Assembly (NCBI RefSeq): GCF_000142905.1
Contig: NW_013657659.1
Span: 258,315 to 293,978, forward strand
Length of the DNA: 35,664 bases
Source of the DNA: Thecamonas trahens ATCC 50062
Taxonomy: Eukaryota > Apusozoa > Apusomonadida > Apusomonadidae
Direction of reading: 5' to 3'
Shown piece by piece: positions 18,269 through 25,681 of this stretch. Below the pieces are notes generated by a model, which saw nothing but the letters and a program-made list of their open reading frames with translations, was not told the origin of the DNA and ran no database searches. Both the position numbers and the translations under genes were made by a program. The stretch's first letter is position 1. Each line of letters begins with the position of its first letter.

Positions 18269-18955
18269 ATGCAAATGCGTGTCCTCGCTGCTGTTGCTGT
18301 GCTTGTACTTGCGGTGGCCCATGGGTGGCTTGTCTCTGGCTCTGTGACTGTGGGGACGGCCAGCTCTGCCTCGTCGCCGCCTGCACCTGTCGTGCCTGCC
18401 CAGCTGACCTTCAGCGCCAACGTGACGACGACCTTCCCGTCGGGCGAGTCGTTCTGGCTGGAGATGGCCGGCATGTGGTCGGAGGAGCTGCAGGCGGCGC
18501 GGTGGGATACGGTCAAGTCGGGCTCGATTCCGGGCTACCCGGTCTCGGTGGCTGTGGGCGAGTCAGAGGTGCAGTACTGGCCCGAGCAGAGCAAGTGCCT
18601 TGTCGGCTGCCTCGCTGGCGTCAACTGCACCGGCGCACTGTGTGTGCCCGAAACGCTGGCCTACGGCACATGGATGATTCCGCTTGAGCCATGGCTTTTG
18701 CTCGGCGACGCCGCGTACTCGGGCACCTGCGCCCTGGTCAACGACAAGCCGACCGGCGACAAGTTTGTGGTCAAGGGCGCGTACGACTCGACCTTCACCT
18801 ACTGTTTTGTCGGCTCAACCATGCACGCCATCAAGATCGCAGGCAACGCCGGCGGCTCGATAGTCATCAAGTTCTCCAACGTCCAGGCCAAGCCGACGCC
18901 GGCCTCGGCCTTTGCCATCCCCTCGTACTGCACCTGCCCCAGCACCGCCGCATAA
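18269..18955 (+). CDS. Small secreted Cys-containing protein A
   Basis: 228 residues. The N-terminus MQMRVLAAVAVLVLAVAHGW is a clear signal peptide (a second Met at codon 3 could also start). A Ser/Ala/Pro linker and a ~180-residue domain follow, with Cys pairs (SKCLVGCLAGVNCTGALC) and a terminal SYCTCPS. N-glycosylation sequons NVT and NCT are present. It shares length, layout and the C-terminal pattern P-x-[YW]-C-x-C-P with the gene at 22364-23023: the last ~25 residues of the two align without gaps. No known domain is recognised. I infer an extracellular or vacuolar protein of a lineage-specific family. Confidence 0.82.
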   Translation: MQMRVLAAVAVLVLAVAHGWLVSGSVTVGTASSASSPPAPVVPAQLTFSANVTTTFPSGESFWLEMAGMWSEELQAARWDTVKSGSIPGYPVSVAVGESEVQYWPEQSKCLVGCLAGVNCTGALCVPETLAYGTWMIPLEPWLLLGDAAYSGTCALVNDKPTGDKFVVKGAYDSTFTYCFVGSTMHAIKIAGNAGGSIVIKFSNVQAKPTPASAFAIPSYCTCPSTAA

Positions 18956-19048
18956 GCAGCCATATGCGTAGTTCATTCATCGCTGCCGTCGCCATACGCT
19001 TGCCAGCAGAGCAGGCCTGCCATAACACTCACCCGGCAGCCACAGCGT

Positions 19049-20218
19049 CTATCCCCAGCCCTTTTCGTAGCGCGGCTTCCGCGAAAGACTCTCCATGTAG
19101 CGGGCGCGCTGGCGAGCGATGCCGCGCAGCCGGGCCTCCTCGCGGGCGTCGGCATGGGTGTCTGCGCCAAAGACCGACGAGATGTACTGCTTGCGCGAAG
19201 CCTGCAACGACTGGATTTTCGACTGGCGCAACTTGGCGCGCCGGGCCTTGTCCTCCTTGTTGATGTTGGTTAGCGGCGCGTGGTCGAGCCGCTCGCCCTC
19301 GGGCACAAAAAACGAGGTCGTCGGATCGGCCTGCGTCAGCTCAAACGTCGGCTTGGCCTGCCGCCGCTTCTCGTACCGCCGGTTAAGGTGCGGCGCGAGC
19401 GGCGGCGGCCGCTTGTGCTCCGCACGCTCCGGCTTGATGCCCAGCACGTCCCAGTCGGCATCGCGCAGCCGCGGCACCGGCTTGCTTGCCGACGACGAGC
19501 TTACAGACGCCGGCAGTGTGTGCACCGGCTGAGCCGCTGGCGCAGCCGACGCATACCCGCCGCCGTACCCAGGACCTGGTCCTCCGCTGTAGCCGCCGCT
19601 CTGTCTGCCGCCACCGCCACCACCGCCGCCGCCATAGCCACCACCCTGCCCGCCGCCGCCACCGCCACCGCTACCGCGTGCTGGCGACGGCGCCGCCGGT
19701 GACGCCCGGGCTCGTTCGTACTGCTCGCTTGCCATCCGCGGTGGGTAGTGGGTCCGCTGGTCAGAGTGCGACGACGGCGGCTGGTTGAGCCGCGGCGGGT
19801 AGCTGGGCGAGCCGTGCGAGCGCGGTGCTCCGCCGCCGTATCCGCCGCCAGACGAATTGATCGAGTCCAGCGCGTGCGCCCGGCCGGCGCGATTCGGTCC
19901 GCCGTGTCCGCCACCGCCGTGCCCGCCACCGCCGTGTCCGCCACCGTATCCACCTCCGCCACTGGCGTATCCGCCACCGTACCCGCCGCCGCCACCGCCT
20001 TGCGCGCCGCCGTAGCCTCCGCCGCCGTAGCCTCCGACACCATGTCCAGCACCACCGTACCCGCCGCCGCCACCGCCATGCTGAGCACCTCCGTAACCTC
20101 CACCACCAGCACCTCGGCCACCGCCTCGTCCACCACTCGCGTAGCCACCACCATATCCGCCGCCGCCGCTGCTCCCGTAACCAGGGCCGTACCCGTCGCC
20201 ACCGCCACCGTACGACAT
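19049..20218 (-). CDS. Gly/Tyr-rich low-complexity protein with basic C-terminus
   Basis: 389 residues from the ATG at 20218 (MSYGGGGDGYGPGYGSS). The first ~250 residues are mostly Gly with regular Tyr, Ser and Ala (GGGYGG motifs), like prion-like domains of RNA-binding proteins that form condensates. The last ~140 residues are different: KPVPRLRDADWDVLGIKPER, HLNRRYEKRRQAKPTFELTQ, then Arg/Lys-rich helices ending ARYMESLSRKPRYEKGWG. No RRM, zinc finger or RGG cluster is visible. An RNA-related role is a guess from composition only. The frame is open 50 codons upstream, but that stretch looks like pyrimidine-rich leader. Confidence 0.75.
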   Translation of the reverse strand: MSYGGGGDGYGPGYGSSGGGGYGGGYASGGRGGGRGAGGGGYGGAQHGGGGGGYGGAGHGVGGYGGGGYGGAQGGGGGGYGGGYASGGGGYGGGHGGGGHGGGGHGGPNRAGRAHALDSINSSGGGYGGGAPRSHGSPSYPPRLNQPPSSHSDQRTHYPPRMASEQYERARASPAAPSPARGSGGGGGGGQGGGYGGGGGGGGGRQSGGYSGGPGPGYGGGYASAAPAAQPVHTLPASVSSSSASKPVPRLRDADWDVLGIKPERAEHKRPPPLAPHLNRRYEKRRQAKPTFELTQADPTTSFFVPEGERLDHAPLTNINKEDKARRAKLRQSKIQSLQASRKQYISSVFGADTHADAREEARLRGIARQRARYMESLSRKPRYEKGWG

Positions 20219-21226
20219 GCACGTGTGATGAGGAGGGGGGAAGGGGGTGGGAAGAGAGAGATGGGTAGAGGTGACCGTCACTTGCCCTTGCCCTTGGCCC
20301 ACGGCCCCGCCAAGCTCGCAACCCGGAGCGAGGCCAATGGCCAATGAACACAAACGGAAGCAGCGCAACGGTTGATTCGGCCGCCGACCGGAGGGGAATG
20401 GGGGGGGGGGGAGAAATAGAAGGCGCTCTCACTCGATCGCCATCGATTCATCGGACGGGGACCTGTTCCCATCGGGCACCTATCGGCAGAATCAAGTACA
20501 ACATCCCCTCGCTGCGTCCGTACTCTTTAAATTGTCCCACATCGCTTGGGCGAGGTCTGCTTGCCTGCCCCGCCGTGGCCAAATAAGACAGGTCGTGGTT
20601 ACTATGTCACTCCAATGTGATCTTTGATTTTGGCAGTCGTGCTCGAGTCGCGGCTTCCCAGACGCTTCGCCGCAAGGCATGTGCAAAGGTAGAGCAATCC
20701 AGCTCGCAAGGGCAGCGGTATACTATTGGGCAACTCTATTTGTGATGGGCAGTGACCTGGCGTCGGGACTGAGCAGGCTCCAGGGCTTATCGCTGGTCCA
20801 GCCGGAAAAAAACCTGTCGGCGGAGAGTTGCACACGCATATCTCATCGTGCCTGTTCGCCGTCCATAATAGCATTGTAGCAACTGCTACTTTGCCAACTG
20901 TGGCAGCGACCCTGCCATCGGCCTCCGCTGTCATCTCTCTCAACCCGCGCTGTCGTGATCTCCGAGGATTTCGGGTCATCCGAGCCCTCTGCTTTCTGGG
21001 CCGCCGAGAGCAGCTTGGGTCTCTCGGCCAAAGTTGCAGTAGCTCGATCCGCCCCCCTCCCGTCCAACATGCCATCCAAGCACATTGCAATTGCGCACAT
21101 GCGGGAGGCCCGCAGTCGATCGAATGGCTCGTTGGGCCAAGTCACATGCTAGTGATGTGCAAATCACGTGGGTGCCAACCTTGAACTCGCACACGCGTCT
21201 TCACCGCACCTGCCCTCCCCCTGACC
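20219..21226. other. 1-kb divergent intergenic region
   Basis: Lies between the Gly-rich gene (minus) and the oxygenase gene (plus). It holds a poly-G run (20399-20411) and a stretch from about 20480 to 21180 whose GC content looks lower than the flanking genes. Short open frames on both strands (up to 118 codons) overlap each other, and none has recognisable protein character. I looked for tRNA arms and spliceosomal or SRP RNA signatures and found none I could support. A divergent promoter plus an undetected RNA gene remains possible. Confidence 0.45.
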
Positions 21227-22339
21227 ATGACCGACGCCATCCCGCACACGCTGCCCAAGCCCGACGTGGTTCCCGAGCTCGATGTAGCGGCTCTGGAAGA
21301 TGCTCCCACAGCCGAGGCGCTCGCTGCACTCGCCCATGCCTGCCACACCGTTGGCTTTCTCCGTGTCGTCAACCACGGCGTGCCCGTTGAGGTTGTCGAT
21401 GACGTCCTGGCAGCGGCAAGTGAGGTTTTTTCACTCGACCAGGCCGAGAAGGAGGCGGTGCACATCAACGGGTCGCTGTCATTTCGTGGTTACGCGCGCG
21501 TGGGTGAGGAGATCACTCTCGGCGTGCCCGACTTTAAGGAAACCTTTGATGTTGGTCTCGAGCACCCGCCCGTGGGCCAGGATGCGGTGGCTGCTGCCGC
21601 CGCTACAGGCGCCTGGGCCGGCCTTCTTGCCGGCGCCAACCAGTGGCCGGCCGCCGCGCCGATGCTGGCGCCACGCATCTACGCATACATGGACGCCATG
21701 CGCGAGCTCGGCCTGCGAATCATGACCATTCTTGCGGCTGCGCTCGATCTCCCGCTCGACACCTTTACCTCGGTCTACACTCGGCGGCCGGCTGGGCGGC
21801 CCGATGCGGCCGGCTTTGCCCTCCTCCGCCTGCTGCGGTATCCGCCGCAGGCCGGAGCGCCGCGCATCGGCGTAGGCGAGCACTCAGACTTTGGCATGCT
21901 CACGCTTCTTGCCACGGACGATATCGGCGGCTTGCAGGTCGAGATCGAGCCCGGCGTGTGGCGCGACGTGCCGCCGCGGTCAGGCACTTTTGTGCTCAAC
22001 TTTGGCGATCTGCTCGAGGTGTGGACCAACGGATACATCCGCGCCACTAATCACCGAGTCATCTCACCGTCGTCGACCATGCCGCGCTTCTCGGTTCCGT
22101 TCTTTGTCGAGCCGGACCTGGACGCCACGTTTACCCCGCTCGATTCGTCGCGCTTTGCCTACGCTCCAGGCCGCCGCCCTCTCGACGCCGAGGCCGCCGA
22201 CGCTGCCATCTTCCAGAAGTACGAGGGTCGCTTTGAAGACGCATTGCACTACGGCGATCACATCTTTGCCGCCTGCGTCCGCTCCTTCCCCACCAATCCC
22301 GTTTCCATCGCGTGGCTTGCCGCCCAACGCGAGCCGTAG
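21227..22339 (+). CDS. 2-oxoglutarate/Fe(II)-dependent dioxygenase (IPNS-like)
   Basis: 370 residues, uninterrupted. The N-terminal DIOX_N part contains ACHTVGFLRVVNHGVP (~38-53), typical of the plant and fungal isopenicillin-N-synthase-like superfamily. The jelly-roll core carries the iron triad His219-x-Asp221 (GVGEHSDFGMLTLL) and His276 (RATNHRV), with the 2-oxoglutarate-binding Arg287-x-Ser289 (MPRFSVPFF). Enzymes of this class hydroxylate or desaturate small molecules; the substrate cannot be told from sequence. The neighbouring genes do not form an obvious biosynthetic cluster. The stop is 24 bases from the stop of the convergent secreted-protein gene. Confidence 0.93.
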   Translation: MTDAIPHTLPKPDVVPELDVAALEDAPTAEALAALAHACHTVGFLRVVNHGVPVEVVDDVLAAASEVFSLDQAEKEAVHINGSLSFRGYARVGEEITLGVPDFKETFDVGLEHPPVGQDAVAAAAATGAWAGLLAGANQWPAAAPMLAPRIYAYMDAMRELGLRIMTILAAALDLPLDTFTSVYTRRPAGRPDAAGFALLRLLRYPPQAGAPRIGVGEHSDFGMLTLLATDDIGGLQVEIEPGVWRDVPPRSGTFVLNFGDLLEVWTNGYIRATNHRVISPSSTMPRFSVPFFVEPDLDATFTPLDSSRFAYAPGRRPLDAEAADAAIFQKYEGRFEDALHYGDHIFAACVRSFPTNPVSIAWLAAQREP

Positions 22340-22363
22340 CTGCTTCCGTTTTACTGGGACCAC

Positions 22364-23023
22364 TCACTTCTCGGCGCTGCTCGACGGCAGAGGGCACATG
22401 CACCACGGCGGCACCACAATGTACTTCTCCGGCGGCGCAACAGGATCAATGGTGATAAAGTTTACACGTACGATGCCGTCTCGCCGCCCAACGTCTGCGT
22501 CAGCTCGACTGACACAAGCTGGGCGCTGCTGTCAAAGCAGTAGGCAGCTATGGTCGTGCCGCTCGGCTCGACAGCCAGCCACTTGGAGCCCTCACCGTCA
22601 GCGCACGTGCCGTTGGCCACAGCGTTGACCACAAAGATCCACAGCTCAAGCCGGAGATCGCTGGCCTCGACAGTGCACATGCCGCCGCCGCACGTCGCGC
22701 CGTGGGTGCAGATGACATGGCAGTTCGCATTGACGTCCGAGTAGGATACCGTCGTCTGGAGCGACTCGACCGCCAGCACGGTTGTATCCGGCGCCACAAT
22801 CGTCGGCATCGTCGAGTTGACAACATGCATGTTGAGCCATAGCACCGACCGCAGCACGGCGCCCTTGACCCCAACCTCAAACTGGTAGGGAGGGACCAAC
22901 GGTCACCTCGATGGTCGCCGTGTAGGAAATCGACGGCGGCATCGATGGCTTGGCGACCATCGAGCTAGAGGGCAATGCCACAACAGCAACAACAACCAAT
23001 GCCATAGCCACAGTCATAGCCAT
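22364..23023 (-). CDS. Small secreted Cys-containing protein B, paralogue of A (two frame breaks)
   Basis: The signal peptide starts at the ATG at 23023 (MAMTVAMALVVVAVVALPSS). That frame reads to ATIEVTVGPSLP and then stops; coding continues one frame over (YQFEVGVKGAVLRSVLWLN ... ANCHVICTHGATCGGGMC ... CADGEGSKWLAVEP). A second step near 22490-22500 leads into VNFITIDPVAPPEKYIVV and PPWCMCPLPSS, ending at the stop at 22366-22364. Both joins are set by alignment to protein A at 18269-18955, which is continuous and matches all three segments in order. About 219 residues if intact. Either two one-base sequence errors or a decayed copy; the preserved Cys pattern favours error. Function unknown, predicted secreted. 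Confidence 0.65.
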
Positions 23024-23423
23024 GACCGTAGTCGTGCCCCTCGGCATCATCGCAGCACAACCATGTCCGCCTGATGGACCCCCCTACCACGCCACCGCCA
23101 CGCCACCGCCATGTCGGAGCCAGTCAGCCATCCACACCATACGACCCATGACCAGGAGCTATGGGTAATTTGCACTCGCAGATCCCCCCCCCTCTCCTCC
23201 CCTGCCCCCCTCCTTCCTCCCATCGCTGTCGCACAAGCCAATCACACGAAGCGTGCAGAGCCATGTGGCATGGCTTTGGCGGTGGTGGTGGTATGTTTCA
23301 TCGTCGTTTTGGCGCGAAACGGCGTGTCACGACTGACACCCACCGGTCACGAGGGCGCCGGCACAGGCGCGGTGAGCGCAACAGGCACACACCTCGCTCT
23401 GTTTCGCAAGCAAGCACAAAGGG

Positions 23424-24656
23424 ATGGTGTCGACACGCTCACGCTCACAGCCGCGGTCGGAGAACAAGGCTGACGAGTCGCCGCGCTCGCGGGGCTCTTC
23501 GCCGCGCTCACGGGGCTCTTCGCCGCGCACCTCGTCGCGCGCCAAAACGGCGGCCAAGTCGTCGGCCAAGGGCAAGAAGACGTCGGCGACCAAGAGCAAG
23601 AAGGCATCGGCCAAGACCAAGTCGTCGGCCAAGACCAAGTCGTCGGCCAAGACCAAGTCGTCGGCCAAGACCAAGTCGTCGGCCAAGACCAAGTCGTCGG
23701 CCAAGACCAAGACGCCGGTCAAGGCGCTGGCGCAATCGGCGGCGGCGCAATCGGCGGCGCCGGGCGATGCACCGGCTGTCCGTGCCGCGCCAAACTCGTC
23801 GCCGCTTTACCAGGGCGTCGTTTGAGTTTTGGCTCTTCTTTGTCATGATCCTGGAGAACTGGATCCTCGAGAACTGGATCCTCGACTTTGGCCGGCCGGT
23901 CGGCAACTTTTACTTCCGTTTTCTCGGCTCGAACAGCCCGGGCGTGGGCGACTACTTCCACATGGCGTACAACGTGCTCACGCCGTTTCTGCTCCTGCTG
24001 CTGATGGACAAGGCGCGCAACTCGCGCGTCCCATCGTGGGTCAAGTACCTCATTGTCATCATCTTTACTCTCGGCGCCTCCATGCACCTTGTCGGCGACT
24101 CGATCCAGTCCAAGCTTGTGCAGAACTGCTCGTACGATCTCTCGGTGAGCGTGCGCGAGAACAAGGTCATGCGCGAACTCGGAAACGACGCCATCGTCGA
24201 CATCTTTGAGCTCCTCTACTCGTACGACGAGCACATCGGCCACGACCTGTGGTACCTCGCCTACTTTGGCGCCTTCCTCGTCACTTTTTTGCCGCCTCGG
24301 CCCCGCGCGACTCGGCCTCGGCCTCGGCCTCGCTCCCGCTCTCGGCCTGGGCCCTTCTTCCCTTTGGCTCGCTCTTCTACTGGTACCTCATCGTCGAGGG
24401 CCAGGTCTGGCCGCTCTTCATCGTCACCTACTCCATCATGCTCGTCATCATGTGGCGCCTCGCCGCCCGCGGCGACGGCCTCGATGTCAACGGCCGTTTC
24501 CTCTTCTACAACTTTACCGTCACCGCCATCCTCTTTGTCGCTTGGCTAGTCTACACCGACACCTCGTTCTCGTCTGTCTGGAACATCGCTCTTGACGAGG
24601 TCCCCGAGTACTGGGAGACCTTCCCCAACCAGTACGCCCTCCTTGTTGGCGCGTAA
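23424..24656 (+). CDS. CLN6: CLN6-like ER membrane protein (two frame breaks)
   Basis: The body is a clear CLN6 homologue: NWILDFGRPVGNFYF, GVGDYFHMAYNVLTPFLLLL, IIFTLGASMHLVGDS, LSVREN, then FELLYSYDEHIGHDLWYLAY. In the next frame come PFGSLFYWYLIVEGQ, LDVNGRFLFYNF and VPEYWETF. CLN6 is a seven-pass ER protein that works with CLN8 in ER-to-Golgi transfer of lysosomal enzymes; its loss causes neuronal ceroid lipofuscinosis in animals. The N-terminal frame (MVSTRSRSQPRSE, 23424) adds ~130 Ser/Lys/Ala-rich residues with an AKTKSS repeat, absent from animal CLN6. Frame steps lie at about 23820 and at the T run 24285-24290, which would read through as VTFFAAS with one more T. NWILENWILD contains a short internal duplication. 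I regard the gene as functional with sequence errors. Confidence 0.82.
23613..23711 (+). repeat. 18-bp tandem repeat encoding KTKSSA
   Basis: Five perfect units of aagaccaagtcgtcggcc followed by a half unit, inside the Lys-rich N-terminal extension of the CLN6-like gene. The perfect identity between units suggests recent expansion. Confidence 0.92.
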
Positions 24657-24745
24657 ATACGTCTTGTAACTGCTCCGATCGCACAACTGCCGACTCTATG
24701 GCCGTCATCGCCATCATCGTCATTGTCGTCACTATCAAGCCAAGT

Positions 24746-25471
24746 TTACTGCGGCTGCGGAGCGTTGACCGCCTCAGCCTTGAACTCGGGAGCGGACCAG
24801 CACGCCTCAAAGGCGTTGACCTGGGCCCGGCACTCGTTGTACGCCAGCGAGTTGGCATCAAGGCACTTGGTCAGCGCCGCGTATGTCTCGTTGCACTGCG
24901 CCTCCACCGCGCCGAGTCTATCCCCCTCACCGATCCGCCCGGACCCGCCAGCAGCCAGGAGCCAGGAGCCAGCAGCCAGCAGCCAGGAGCCAGCAACCAG
25001 CAGCAACCACCCAGTCCAGCCACCGCCACCACCGCCACCACACACTCACAGTGAGTCCCTATTCCTCTGGTACCCCCCCCCCCCCCCCCCCCCCCTCCGG
25101 CACCCCGTGCCCGCCACCCCCACCGCCAACCAGCCCAAAAATGGCCCTGGGTGGCCGGGTGGCATCCCGCCAGCTGCAGCCACCGCCACCACCGCCACCG
25201 GGCAAGCCCCGCACTGGCGCCCTCCCCCCTCCCCCCTTCCCCCTTCCCCCCTCCTCGCCCCCTCCTCGCTTCCTGCCCCCTCATTCGCCGTGGCATACAC
25301 TTGTGCGGCGCACTCGGTCACGGCCCGGCCCTCCCGCAGGCACGCCTCCGGGTTGGCCGACGACGCCTTGCACAGAAGGAAGGCATCGTTGGGCGCAGCG
25401 CAGTGCGCGTCGAGGCAGAAGGCAGCAGCCATCAGGCCCGCATGCGGCACGTTAATCTCAGACGAAGCCAT
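24746..25471 (-). CDS. NDUFA8: NDUFA8-like complex I subunit, twin CX9C (2 exons)
   Basis: Exon 1 is 25471-25299 (MASSEINVPHAGLMAAAFCL...) and exon 2 24917-24746. The donor is GTATGC, the acceptor GGGATAG, phase 2; the joined product has 114 residues. It holds four CX9C motifs: CAAPNDAFLLC, CLREGRAVTEC, CNETYAALTKC and CRAQVNAFEAC. With this splice, 11 residues separate the second and third motifs, as in human NDUFA8, which supports the boundaries. NDUFA8 is an intermembrane-space subunit of NADH:ubiquinone oxidoreductase, imported and oxidised by the Mia40 pathway, which explains the lack of a presequence. It is shorter than human NDUFA8 (172 residues), ending soon after the last Cys. The stop is 89 bases from that of CLN6. 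Confidence 0.88.
24918..25298 (-). other. Intron of the NDUFA8-like gene, repeat-rich
   Basis: 381 bases. Contains a cluster of CCAGCAG/CCAGGAG short repeats (24945-25010), a long C run (~25072-25096) and G-rich sense-strand tracts. The boundaries were chosen because they restore the CX9C spacing. Confidence 0.82.
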
Positions 25472-25681
25472 TCTTGTCCTAGCCCGACAACGAGAGTGGT
25501 GTGTCGTCGCAGTCGTAGCTCTGTTGCCGCGTGACTCCAGCTCCCGCTGGCGAGCGGCCGTCGGTCGGCCCGACGCCCGCGGACCATCACATCGCCCGCC
25601 CACCCGCCCGTCACTGCCTGTCTTAGTCATTGCCATTTATCTCTCGTGCCGCCGCATCCCGCCACATCCCGCCACATCCGT

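Noticed and set aside
20480-21180. Apparently lower-GC intergenic stretch as a snRNA or SRP RNA gene
   Set aside because: No U1, U2, U4, U5, U6 or SRP signature sequence was found on either strand. A covariance-model search (Infernal/Rfam) would settle it.
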